Of a stretch of 64,000 nucleotides of DNA, positions 45,648 through 57,058 are shown one piece after another (position 1 is the stretch's first letter; each line of letters begins with the position of its first letter). The notes under the pieces were generated by a model. That model was given only the letters and a program-made list of their open reading frames with translations. It did no database searches and was not told the origin of the DNA. The stretch covers positions 372,001-436,000 of the forward strand of contig JAALGZ010000017.1 of the NCBI GenBank assembly GCA_015227615.1, written 5' to 3'. The stretch comes from Labyrinthula sp. Ha. Lineage: Eukaryota; Sar; Bigyra; Labyrinthulida; Labyrinthulaceae. The position numbers were made by a program, and so were the translations under genes.

Positions 45648-47630
45648 ATGCCTAGTTATAAAACACCAGCAGCTGTAGGAGTTGTTTTCTCCCTTGCAGC
45701 GTTTGTTCTTGGAATAGTTATGGCTACAATCCAAGAGTTCGTAATTGGAAAGTTGACTACGAACGCAGACGGAGGTTTGAGTGGAGATGAAAATATTACC
45801 GAAGAAATCACTGTAGCAACCCTTGGAGTGTTTCAGACAACCTATGATCCAACAAAGCTTAATGAAGCACAGCTGTCATCAAGTGGTTTTCCTACAGAGA
45901 AGCAGGAAAGTGATACTGTAGGATTCCCTCTGCTCTTTCCTGGCCAATCGAACTTTGTTGCAGATATTCTTCCGCTTTCAGCAGCGAGTCTGGCTGGACT
46001 AGGAGATCTTGCTGATGTAGCAACAGCGGTTCTTGGAGAGCCTCTTCAGGCAGTCTCTGATCTGGAATTTGATACCTGTGACCAATACCTCAATGATGCA
46101 GATGATGCTTTAACTACTCTTTTCGACAGTGTTGCCGAGATTCTGCCTTCGGTGCCACTGCTTGTTTTTGGTTCACTTGCAACAACAGATTTTACGGTTT
46201 CATTGCCTCAAATAAGTACCTTAGTAAGGACACAAGGCTCTTCTCCGGTTACAGCCCTGTATGGAAATTTTCTTTCGCAAGCTGCTGTTGCAGCTGCTAC
46301 ACTCGATGCAGCAAACTGTGGAGCTTTCTTGGCTGAGCTTAGCTCATCTGGCACAGACGCTGCAATTGATACTACAGTGGCAAACTGTTTAATTTCAGGA
46401 TATGGAACTCTGGACAGCTTTGCAAGTTTAGGTAGCGTTACCGCAGTCTTTGCCGGCTGCCCAGGAAATGTTGCAAACGTTGGACAGTGTCTAGGTGGTG
46501 TTCTTGGAGGTACATTGTCAAATGCGGATACAGATTCTTTATTCACTGCGCCTACTTTCGTTGAGGTGAACGACGTATGTGCAGCGTTAGGTTGCACTAC
46601 GCAGATCGAGTATATTGGCATCATGGGAACACTACTTAATGGAACGGGCATTGAGGACCTTGATAGTTATTCCCAGGGACTATTACTGTGGGCTGGTCTT
46701 ACAGTTGAGTTTGCAGCGGAAGGTGGTACAACTATAGTTGGACTAGTTGGAATCCTCGGTGATGCTTTAAGTACAGAAGCTGAGCTGCCTGTAGACCTGA
46801 ATAATGACGTCTATCTACCGTGCAGAGTAGTTAATACTGTTGCTCAAGATCCTGTCGGTGATGGAGTCTGCAACTATCCAGCTTTTCTTGTAATTTCTGC
46901 TGGCTTAGCAGAACAGACTGGAAACCCTGCGGCAGGTCTGCTTTCTCAAATCGGAACGTTGTATGGTGCATGTGCTAGTGCATTTTTCTCGAGTGAGAAA
47001 TGTCCAAGATTGGTCGGTACTTTGTTCATGAACGCTGCATATCAAGGCCCTATTAGTAACGAGGAATTGCTTACAAGCGCAGCACTTACCCAAAGTGTGA
47101 ATGCTACTTATGAGGTATTGCTAGGAAGATGCGAAGATGATGAGATAGATGAGGAAGAGATCACAAAGGCACAGATTGCGCTTATTGTTGCAATAGTTTG
47201 CTATGCTCTTGGGTTTTTTTCAGGACTTGGTGCTGTTTTATCATCCTCCTCAAAGGGGGTTATACTGGCTCTAGCTGGAATTCTTGCCCCTGTTGGAGGA
47301 ATCTCTAACATAGCAGCATTGATTATTGTTCGAAATGCGCCAGTGTACGATGCAGTTGGAGGGGAGCCTGAATTCAACTCTGTATTGTACGAAAGTGGTA
47401 TCATCCCAACTCTTGCGTTGATTGCTCTTGTTTTATCTATTGTAGCTGGTATTTCATTCTTCATCTCCAGCTTCTTTGCGTGCAAGGAAGAGGAGGCCGA
47501 TATTGCTGAAGAGTTTGAAGCTAAAGAAGCTGCTGCTGTTGAGGCTAAACAAGATCCAGAAGCTCAAGCAGTTGCAGTAAAAAATCCTGTAGCTGAAGAA
47601 GCGGAGGAAGAAGTTAAACCTTCGGTTTAA
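45648..47630 (+). CDS. Four-span membrane protein with large Cys-containing loop, unrecognised family
   Basis: An intact 660-residue protein starting at an ATG in good context (GAAAATGCC). Hydrophobic spans are at residues about 8-29, 508-530, 537-560 and 583-610. Between the first and second spans lies a loop of about 475 residues, rich in Ala, Leu, Gly and small acidic residues, with roughly a dozen Cys likely forming disulfides in a non-cytosolic compartment. The C-terminal 50 residues are dominated by Glu, Ala and Lys, typical of a cytosolic tail. I do not recognise the family and propose no biochemical function. A diverged paralogue lies tail to tail on the minus strand, with only 97 bp between the two stop codons; it shares the loop pattern EITVATLGVF / RIQVANIGII and GFPLLFPG / SFPLLFPA. 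Stop is TAA, and no introns are needed. Confidence 0.85.
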   Translation: MPSYKTPAAVGVVFSLAAFVLGIVMATIQEFVIGKLTTNADGGLSGDENITEEITVATLGVFQTTYDPTKLNEAQLSSSGFPTEKQESDTVGFPLLFPGQSNFVADILPLSAASLAGLGDLADVATAVLGEPLQAVSDLEFDTCDQYLNDADDALTTLFDSVAEILPSVPLLVFGSLATTDFTVSLPQISTLVRTQGSSPVTALYGNFLSQAAVAAATLDAANCGAFLAELSSSGTDAAIDTTVANCLISGYGTLDSFASLGSVTAVFAGCPGNVANVGQCLGGVLGGTLSNADTDSLFTAPTFVEVNDVCAALGCTTQIEYIGIMGTLLNGTGIEDLDSYSQGLLLWAGLTVEFAAEGGTTIVGLVGILGDALSTEAELPVDLNNDVYLPCRVVNTVAQDPVGDGVCNYPAFLVISAGLAEQTGNPAAGLLSQIGTLYGACASAFFSSEKCPRLVGTLFMNAAYQGPISNEELLTSAALTQSVNATYEVLLGRCEDDEIDEEEITKAQIALIVAIVCYALGFFSGLGAVLSSSSKGVILALAGILAPVGGISNIAALIIVRNAPVYDAVGGEPEFNSVLYESGIIPTLALIALVLSIVAGISFFISSFFACKEEEADIAEEFEAKEAAAVEAKQDPEAQAVAVKNPVAEEAEEEVKPSV

Positions 47631-47730
47631 TATTTATTCAACTTAAGTCAGGTTAAGGACCTCCTAGAGTAATATTTATATTTTATGAAGAGGTTAAAGT
47701 TACTAAGCAATATATTTTAGATCTGAATAT

Positions 47731-48021
47731 CTACACTGCAACTTCTTTTTTAGAGTTCTCTAAAGATTTATCTTCAGAAGAACCGGATTTACTTTCCAGA
47801 TACATACTTGAAACAATTCCAGTCAAGTAGATGAAGGAAAAAGTGATTCCAGAATATACCATAAGTTTAAAAGAACCAGAGCGAAAAAAAGCAACATTTA
47901 CATCAAGAACATCTTCATTGACCTTATCAAGAACTGGCAGCAAGCTCAATTCCTTAATCAGCATTATGCTTAAACATGCTCCTACTAAACTAATTCCACC
48001 AGAGAGATTTAAAAGTGTTTT
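47731..48021 (-). pseudogene. 3' part of the broken paralogue of the four-span protein gene
   Basis: This minus-strand stretch encodes the last two hydrophobic spans and tail of a paralogue of the gene at 45648-47630: KTLLNLSGGISLV aligns with ALAGILAPVGGISNI, and a second span (VYSGITFSFIYLTGIV) with the final span of the intact copy. It ends in TAG at 47731. The remaining 5' part lies at 53064-54620, separated by a copia-type insertion; the host frame matches on the two sides once one copy of the 5-bp target duplication is discounted. The tail is Ser/Lys/Glu-rich and shorter than that of the intact copy. Confidence 0.8.
48017..48021. repeat. Target-site duplication, left copy (GTTTT)
   Basis: The five bases directly left of the 5' LTR are identical to 53059-53063 directly right of the 3' LTR, as expected for copia integration. 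Confidence 0.8.
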
Positions 48022-48170
48022 TGTTGTTGTGTGTTTAGTGTTGTATTGAGCTTGAAGTACTTAAAGTGAAGGTAGTTAAAGTAGTACCGTAGGAGTTAGT
48101 TTGGTTTGTAAAGGTGGGTATCACCAGACTTAATAAGTGAACATAAGCGAAAACACAAGTTGCGTCAATA
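48022..48170 (+). repeat. 5' LTR of the copia element
   Basis: Begins TGTTG and ends CAATA, 149 bp, alignable without gaps to 52910-53058. At 48171 follows GGTTAAGAGCC, the expected place of the primer-binding site. It does not match a tRNA 3' end but resembles the complement of a tRNA-Lys(CUU) anticodon arm, as in half-tRNA priming known for some copia elements; this is inference. Confidence 0.88.
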
Positions 48171-51100
48171 GGTTAAGAGCCTAAAACCCTTCAACTGACG
48201 AGCCAAGATCGAGATAAATCAGGTTCTAAAAGTGTCCGGAAGTAAGGGACAATAACTTGAGAGAAGCATTCTTATCCACAAATCACTCATATACTAAATA
48301 ACTTCTTTGACCGATATCATATTTATTTAAAGAAAATATTCCAAGAGATAAGTAAATAAACATGTTGGTGTATTTCTCTTTTGGTATTGTTTGTGCGATA
48401 TTACCACGGTTGTCAGACGACTTCGGTAATGTTTGCGTTTCGAGTATGGCAATTGTTGATGACAGATACGCGAGCTATGTTCCAAAGTTGTACTCCCAGG
48501 TACCCTACGAAATAAAACGAGTACCAAATAAACCAAAAGACAAAAATAAAAGACAAAAGACAATAAAAAAGAGAACCATGAACTATGAAAAGCAGGCTAA
48601 TCAGTTGCCTAAACTTGGAGCCCAACGAGTTATCTTCAGAGACTGGCAGGAATCGCTTCTAGCTTATCTTGGAAAGAAACACTTATCTATGTATATCAAT
48701 TACCATGTACATCCTCCCCAACTAGTAGTGAAAGAGCCGAAACATTCAGAAGTGGCCAAGGAGATGATTCGAAAAGCTAAAGGTTCCAATCCATTCAATA
48801 TTGCAGCAGTTCAACACTACACAAAAACTTCCAATGGAACACCTTTTGATTTGTTCAAGATATCCATGAAAGCACATGTATATAAAATCGACGATGATGT
48901 GGTGGCCTGCTATGAAGATGAAGAACATTTCTATGATGCCAAACTCCAATATGCAAGTGATGTCAGTGCTATTAAACACATACTTACGATGACCATGACT
49001 GTAGAGCTGGTACATTGTGTGGGCAATGCTGAATCTTTATTCCAAGGTTACAATGCAATCAGGTTTCATTATGAGAAGGACAAGCAAACTTTAAAACTCT
49101 CTGCAAAACGACGACTCCAGAAAATTCAATATAGAGACTTGAACTCCTATATTAATATATTCAGAAAAAGATTTGCAGAGTTTAGACTACATGGAGGAAC
49201 TGACAGCAGAGAGATTATAGAAGCTTTCATGCTCAACCTTCCAAATAATATATTTCATCTTCATAAAACAATTTGCAATACAGAGACACTGAATGACACC
49301 ATATCATACTTTCTGAAAGTAGCAGCCAATATGAGTTTGCGATGTCCAGAGCAAACGTTATAAAAAACGAAACAGATAAGCATCAACAAGACAGAAGTAA
49401 CGAGATCAAAAACTTTCCAACCAAAGAAACGCTGCATGAAGTGTGGAGGGTTTGGACACAAACTCAATGCTTGTCCAAATGAAGCCTTTGTTTGTTAGAA
49501 GTGCGGGAGTCACGATCACAAATGGAAAGCCTGTTCTGTTCAAGTCATCCGTGTCAATAAAATAAATATTATTCAAGAAGAAGATGACGAAGATCCATGT
49601 GAACACAATGATATCGAAGAGTCAAACCTTGAATCATCTTTCACTCCATCTGATGATGAAGATGAAACAACTTCATCCCACTTGAACTTCAATATCCCAA
49701 AGATGAAAATTATTATTCAAAAGAATACAATTGAGAACCAGACATGCAACTACACATTCAAAAACCAGTGTATTAAGGCACTACTGGACTCTGGAGCGAC
49801 ACGTCATGTTACTGGTGACAAACATCTGTTGCGTAATACATCCCCTGAAACTCAAGTATCTTTGTCTGGAGTATTTGAAGAGGTAAAGTTCGACACAGTG
49901 AAAGGGAACATACATATCCTACTGCTCAACAACACAGTCTTGTAGCTCAAAGATGTAGTTTATGTTCCAATGCTTAAAGAAAAGCAAACCATCATTAGTG
50001 AGTCAATGTTAGTTGACGATGGTTATGCTATTCACAAGGACCAACAAAAGAGCACGCTTACAAAAAACGGTTACACCGTATCAACCTTTGAGAGACAAAA
50101 TGGACATTTCTTTCTGCATGGAACAAATAATCCGGAAAACAATATTGGAATACTTCAGTTGAATATTTCAGCTACAGATCTCATGCACTACAGACTTGGT
50201 CATATTAACGACAGATATATACTGTCCACTGGGTTCAAATCAATGACACAGTCACACCCTATCGGATGTTCAGCAGGAAAGATGGTCCAGAAAAACAAAA
50301 GCAAAATGGTGAATTACGACACCTCAAAACTATGGAAAGCCACTTATCCTTGGGAAAAGATCCATCTCGATACAATTGGAAAGCTTCCATCATCTATCAA
50401 CAACTTTAGATATATCTGTCTCATTGTTTGTAATTACTCTGGTTATCTAACACCTATCATTGTCAAGAATAAATAACATATATCTGCATTAGTAAAGAAG
50501 TTTATTAAAGGAGTAAGACAGCTTCATAATAAACGTGTTAAATACATCTTCAGCGACAGAGGTACAGAATTTGCAAAGTTGAATGAATATTGTTCTAAGA
50601 AAAATATAATAAGAGAATATTCTAATGAATATTTTCCTTCAGAAGATGGAAAGATAGAACGTCAAAACCGCACCCTTCTGGAAATGATGAGGGCTTTCTT
50701 AATCCAAACAAATATATCTGAGAAATATTGGTGCTACTGCGCGAACCATAGCTGCCATATTATCAACTGCATTACCAGTAAAAACAGAACTTCTTCATAT
50801 AAAGTTGAATTCAATAAAGATCCTAAGCTTGATGAGTTCAAACTATTTGGAGCAAGAGGATACGCACTCCTATCTAAAAAGAAAAATTCCAAACCACAAT
50901 ACCTATTATATATCTTGGTCAAGACAATGAATCCAAAGCGAGCATATGCATAAACTGTAAAAATGGGAAGATAGTGCGCGCAAAAATGATCAAGTTGGAC
51001 GAAATGGGAACCATTAAATCAGCATATGAAAAGTTCATTAATCAAACTTCCAGATATTCATCAACTTCAAATACTTCAAAGATAGAAAAAGTGGTCCAAA

Positions 51101-52909
51101 ACATTGCAAAAGATATACTTCAAGTACAAGAAAACCGCGAAGAAACAGCAGAACTATCTGACAATGACCATTGTAAGGAACAAGGGAATAAAACTCACTC
51201 CACTAAACCCCTATCTGAAGACACAGAAGCCCCTAGAATGTTCAAAACATCTAATAATACCTTAGGAAGCTTCGATATATCACAGGAGAACATTATCGTC
51301 AGCCAGAGATGTCGTATGAAGGTTCATGTTTTAAATTCCTCATTATCTGCAAATATTGATTTATCAACTATTCCTCCAAGAAATTTTGGGCAGATTAACG
51401 GTAGAAAAGAATCGGAAGCCTGGTATGCCGCTTCTACTAAAGAAATTGAATCTTTAGAGACTACCGTTACGTTTGCAGTTGTACCTCGTCCAAATTCGCC
51501 CACCCGGGTAATTAAACTGGTCGAACTGTTCAAAGTTAAGCGGAACATGAACAACTAGGTTCTCGCAAAGGTCCGTCTATGTGCTAACGACAACAAGTTT
51601 GGAGCAAACACTAGAAAAGAAGTTCCGGAATATTACGCCCCAGTTGCACAAGTAGCAACTATACGTGTTTTCTTGTGTATTGCTCTACAGTTCAAGACCT
51701 GGTTACGTCAGTTGGATATAACCGAAGCATTTATATACGGTACGCTGGAAAAACCAATATTTATTGAACTTCCAAAAGGTATCCCAAAAGAGAAGGAAAT
51801 AAGTATGTCTAGAAAATCTGCACGTCAATATATAGTTTCAGGAATGCACAAAAATTAGGCACAAGACTATTTCAGAAGCCCTGATTTCAGCTGGATTAAA
51901 GCCATTACCGAGTGAAAAATGCCTGTTCACAAATGAGAGAAGGAAGAAAAGACTAATTGTATTAGTTTACGTGGATGATTTATTATATAGCGGTGAAGAA
52001 AAAGAAGTCGATGCATTTGAGAACATGATGTCAGAACGATTTAAGCTGACGTTCAATCAGGTTGCTGAGACTTATGTGGGATTATGTTTATCTAAAGGAA
52101 GGAACAAGACGTGTTACGTAAATTAATATAACTACATTGTGAACGACTTTGAACAACATCGACTGGAAGTAACAAAGAATAAACTGGAGACACCAATGAA
52201 TAAGGATCTTATTGCTGATGATACAAATGAACTTTATGCTGTGAAGGAATACCAGCAAATCAGGGGTCTGCTGAACTCTATAACAGTGTACGGAAGACCA
52301 GAAATGAGTTTTTCTATTCACATGTTATCGACGAGACTGAAGAATCCGACTGAATGCTGTCTGGAATAATATAAACGAGCCCTGATGTATTTATTTAAAG
52401 CGAAAAACAAGAAGTTGAAATACGAGGATTTGAAAGAATCAGAGAACTTTTTGTATTTACCCACTGACAGTTCGTATGCAAATGGTGAAGATCGTAAAAG
52501 TGTATATGGAAATATGATCGTTCTCAATGATAGTATTATATTTTACAGGAGTAAGACAGAACCCATTATGACTACGTCATCCACAGAAGCAGAATACGTA
52601 GGAATAAGTTGTTCTATAAAAGATCTGAGAGTTACTTATATCTTGCTGAAAGAATTAGAAGTTGATTTCAAGACGGTGATCCGAATTGATAACCAACCTG
52701 CACTTAGATTGTGTCAAGGAGAGATTGCGACTGGAAGATTGAAGCATCTTGACATCAGATATAAATATGTAGCCCAGGAAGTGTCTGCTATGAAAGCAAA
52801 ACTGCAATATGTACAAACAAGTGAAAACTGGTCCGATATAATGACAAAATTGAGCGGTAAAATGTGTTTCATAAATTTCTTGAGAAGTACTACGTTAACT
52901 AAGGGAAGG

Positions 52910-53058
52910 TGTTGTTTTGTGTTGAGTGTTGTATTGAGGTTGAAGTACTTAAGATGAAGATAGTTGAAGTAGTACCGTAGGAGTTAGCTTGGTTTGTAAA
53001 GGTGGGTATTACCAGACTTAATAAGTGAACATAAGCGAAAACGCAACTTGCGTGAATA
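52910..53058 (+). repeat. 3' LTR of the copia element
   Basis: Matches the 5' LTR with 12 substitutions and no gaps. It is immediately preceded by the purine run AAGGGAAGG (52901-52909), a fitting polypurine tract. Confidence 0.88.
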
Positions 53059-53063
53059 GTTTT
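53059..53063. repeat. Target-site duplication, right copy (GTTTT)
   Basis: Identical to 48017-48021. Together they fix the element ends and show a simple insertion without loss of host sequence. Confidence 0.8.
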
Positions 53064-54620
53064 AAATTGCTTCTTATTAAGTACAGCAATAAGCTCAAAG
53101 CTCAAACTTAATCCAAGGCAAAATACAGAAGAAAACAGTAACCATTGTGCTGTTCTCAATCCTTGTCGAGTTTGTTCTTGCTCAGTGCACTCAATCAAGA
53201 ATAAAATCATAAACTGTATCATACCCAAATTCTGCGCCTAACAAACTTACATCTGCAATTGGATTATTAAGTGCTTTGTTCAAATTTTTCGCAGCAAAAA
53301 ATTGTGGACATTTTAACGAAGACACATTCACAAAAGCACATTCAGAGTACAAGTCGTAGACTAGTTTAAAGAAATCAAATGTAATAGTTTGGTTTTCCTG
53401 TATAGCTAAATCAAGACTTAACTCCAGGAACTTAATGTAGTTGCGATTTTCTACGTCTTTCTTAACCAACACTGCAACAACTTTGCAGGAAAGAAAGTCC
53501 TCGGTTAGACTCTGTGGAAGTTCAGTTGTGATTGAATCTGTAATTAGTTCATCAAGATCTTGTACTACAACTGAAGAACCCGTTTCTTCTTCAAAGGTAA
53601 GACTCATCTATACAAACAACAATAAGCCTCTTCCGTAGAATTGCAACTCAAAATTATCTACAGAGAAAAGAATTTGAACTATGAAATTAAAGTAGTCTAA
53701 CTTTGTTCTACATCCAAGAATCAGACACCAATTGATGTTTGATTGAAAAGTTACTGGATCGGAAATTTTCTCGCTTTCAACATTTGCAATTGAACCACCT
53801 AGATCTGTAAACAAACATCGTTCTAGTTGCTTTCCCACACAATTTAGAATCATTAGAGTCACATCTGTAAGCTCATCAAACTCTGGAAGAAGTCTACAAC
53901 CCGAAACCAAACAGCATGCATCACTTACTGTCAACTCCGCTTCTAAAAAATCATTTCTTTCTTCTACAGCAAAAAAAATCCAGAGCAATTTTCACCAACC
54001 TCGTCTGCGAAAGAAATTGCCTCTTGCAAGAAGTAAAAGTACAATTTCCCGAAAGGAGAATCAGTGGTACTTGTAACCCATTGATGTGGTCTTTCTAGTA
54101 GTTGAATTAGATTATTAATTGATAATGATCCGTGAGTAAAATCTGGCATGAAACCTGCAAATACTTGAAGTCCATTGTAGACATTGGTTACAGCAGGTTG
54201 AATATCATCAATATAGTGATTTCAAGATATAGAGGTTATATTTTTTATATTTTTTATTCTATCTGTGATATATTCTATACCAAATTGTCCAAAACTGGAA
54301 AATATTTCGGAATCAATTGGTATTGTCTGAGATACAAGGTCTCTTCTTGCTGGAAAGAGAAGCGGAAAACTGAGAGTTAGAGAGGAGAACTTATTTTCTG
54401 GAAGACCTGAAGAAATAAGTTCATCATAGCTAAGTTCATCTGGATTGTAAGCTGAATAAATAATGCCGATGTTAGCTACTTGTATTCTTTCTTTATTTTG
54501 GGTTTTACTCGTGTCTACGTGAATAGAAAGAAGATCTTGAGAAAGCACTTGCAGTACACAAATAATAAAAACAAATAAGGGAAATAGAGTTTGAATAACC
54601 AATTTTTTTGTTTCTTTCAT
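53064..54620 (-). pseudogene. 5' part of the broken paralogue of the four-span protein gene
   Basis: An ATG at 54620 starts a hydrophobic N-terminus (LFPLFVFIICVLQVLS) followed by a region that aligns along its whole length with residues about 45-545 of the intact neighbour, for example GCRTKLDYFNFIV with GCTTQIEYIGIMG. Four lesions break it. They are an in-frame TGA at 54222-54224, a frame change at an A8 run (53971-53978 on the plus strand), an in-frame TAG at 53608-53610, and a frame change near 53191-53205. Homology continues without a gap through each, so these are not introns. The stop at 53608 and the one at 54222 lie in regions otherwise conserved. Similarity to the intact copy is low (roughly a quarter to a third identity by eye), so the duplication is old and the decay more recent. 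Confidence 0.82.
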
Positions 54621-57058
54621 TTTTAGTTTTAAATCCGTTGTGTATTATGGTCGCGACAGTTCGTAGAGAACATTCGTTTCTATTATCGTTTTTGTTCTTT
54701 GTTCTTCATAATTCTGATTAGACGTCGGACTGACAGTACTACTTTAGAAAATAATATTTTGGGCAATTTAGGTGTTGCAAATTGTGAATTATCTAAAGGA
54801 GATGATTTACCAAGCCATCTTATTGGTTAAGATTGTATTAAATAATTGGGTTAATTTGTAGTGAATCTATTGGGCAATTTAATGTTTGGGGTGTGCACTT
54901 AGTAAAGGTTATGATTCCAATAATGTTAAGTAACACCCTTTTTTCATTGAATAATAACTCTAGTTTGTTGTGTAAACGTCCAGTTGAGTATTGCGTTAGC
55001 TGTGTGTAATGAAAGTAGTATTACCCTACCGCAAATGACTATGCAGCAACAAATAGATAGTTTGGTTATCTTTTTAGATACTAATCAGTGCATCAAGTCC
55101 TTAGATGCCTATACAAGTAAGTATTTCCAGGTAAAGTTCATCGCAGAGAGAGCACCTTGACCCTAAACCTTTGAATCGCCTTAAATAAAATTACAATATT
55201 ATGATTACTCATTTGAAATAAATCCTTCTAACTCCACTGAGTCAACGCTTATCAATTATAGTACAACAACTATTGCATTTTAATTTATAATGAAGTTTTC
55301 TTGGTTTCACTTTGCCCTGTTTTGGGACTGGATTTCTTCCAAGAAACCCTTTCCTCAAAGGATTCTGTTATCTACTTCACATCAACCTAAACGATACCTT
55401 TTCTATTTGCAACATCAGTTTTTGGAAGCCACTTTAAGTTTCTGATTTGAATTGCTCTGGGTCTACGAAGTCTTCTAAATTCTCAAAGAAAAATGTCGAC
55501 GTTTGACTCCAGCAAATCGAATGAGTCATATAGACTTTCTCTCCATAAGCAAAGGTATGAATCAACTATTCATAAATTGCACATATTAAGAAGGGATACA
55601 GCCCAGATATATTAATCAGAAACATTTTAGAAAGTTTTGAAGGTAGCTATATATGGTCTCTAAGATGCTCAGTCCCTCTAATGTTGCAATGCAATTACAC
55701 TGTACTAAATATGCTTGGTCATCATTTGTTCAAGCAAGTAAACACCCATTTGACTTGGTTACAACAAGTATTATCCAAACAAAGAGAAGTTATTTACAGA
55801 CCAACTTCACAATTCAAGAAATTCTCGTATTCCTGGTAGAAGAATAACGAAATTGAATCAGCTAGAATTTTTTGGCTTCATGAATGCTAACCTTTGGCGA
55901 ATGAACGCAGTACAGAATAATCTTGAAACAGAATATTAGCTGAAAGTTTAATTATTATTTAGGCCTCTAACTAATTCTGACATTGAAATGGAAAACAAGA
56001 ACACAGTTTATGAGAATAAATATGTATAATAGAATGTGATGTATATCACCTTATTTTCATGTTTTTCAGCAATGCTTAGACTCACTAGGTAATTTCTTAT
56101 TCCCGCCCCTTTGAATTTAGAGGTCAGCAAGAAGTTAGATCTGGTATCTTATGTAACTTGAGGCATGAGTGTGACTCTTTACTAGAAGAACTACACCCCC
56201 CCCCTTCAGCAAACATAATTCAATGATTGCAGACTCAAGTCAAGATATCATTTATATTTATGGTTTCTCTGCCTACTAGTGAACTGGATGATGGTTGGTT
56301 ATAAAGTTTTATTCTTTCCAGGTTTGATAGTTGAAAATATATGAGTCGTTTGTACTTCTGTCACCTTAATAGTACTCACATTCAAGTTCATTCAGACCCG
56401 GATCAAAGTTTTTACTCATGCAAAAACCAAATTGAAAGCTTCAATATATGAAAATAATTTAAGAATGAAAGTTAATATACCTCACTAGAAACCATCGGCT
56501 TAACATTACTGCAATAGTCTTGAAAATAGAAGGAAGTTTTTCATCCCAGTGCTAGGTTCTAAACGGATGCATATAAATGTTTTTATCATAAGGCTATTCA
56601 ATCTTCACTGTATATTCAGAAAGTACATCAAGTACAATAGAAAAATTCTGATATCATCAAGAATAAAGCAAATCCATCTTACTTAGTCCCCATTTAGCAA
56701 GATAGAACGGACACTTTCAATCATTCCTCTCTCAAAAAAATACCAGTATCACAAATAGGCAATTAATTAAAACTTGAAAAAGAAGCGAATAGATTTATAA
56801 AAACTGATTACAACATAATTTACAACGTGTAAGTATATAGTTTCAGATTCTATTTAATTAACACCTTGAGATATGAAAGTTAGTACTTTTTAAGGAGAGG
56901 AAAACAAAACGAGAGAAACAAGAAAAAAGTTAGTCCATTTGCTTTACTATAGTGAAAAACCAAAAAAAAATTTCTCTAAACTAATTCATCATCCAATCTG
57001 TACTCACTTAAACCCATCCAATACTCACTCAAGGAAAGAGTTTTTTCTTTTCGTAAAC
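54621..57058. other. AT-rich intergenic region, nothing recognised
   Basis: Only short scattered frames without membrane or domain features. A C9 run lies at 56196-56204. It separates the 5' end of the pseudogene from the 3' end of the PA-domain membrane protein gene. Confidence 0.55.

Larger units (their letters stand above)
48022..53058 (+). mobile_element. Ty1/copia LTR retrotransposon, broken, inserted in the paralogue pseudogene
   Basis: A 5.04-kb fossil of the copia superfamily. The parts run in the order typical of Ty1/copia: gag-like region (about 48.36-49.4 kb), CCHC zinc knuckle (near 49.43-49.48 kb), aspartic protease with an L-D-S-G-A motif (near 49.8 kb), integrase with a pre-integrase zinc region (about 50.2-50.9 kb), reverse transcriptase with Y-V-D-D (about 51.5-52.1 kb), and RNase H (about 52.4-52.9 kb). 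It has 149-bp LTRs and a 5-bp target duplication GTTTT. The element is broken, with about eight interruptions of the coding region. The two LTRs differ at 12 of 149 positions (about 8%), so the insertion is old. It is oriented opposite to the host pseudogene. Confidence 0.93.

Noticed and set aside
46208-46651. Minus-strand frame of 147 codons
   Set aside because: Shadow of the intact four-span membrane protein gene on the plus strand.
52899-53228. Minus-strand frame of 109 codons spanning the right end of the element and the host sequence
   Set aside because: The frame is a chance fusion of the last part of the host pseudogene with antisense LTR sequence.
47731-54620. Reading the broken paralogue as an intron-containing gene
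   Set aside because: Homology to the intact copy continues through each stop and frame change without extra sequence, leaving no room for introns; the only large gap is the LTR element.
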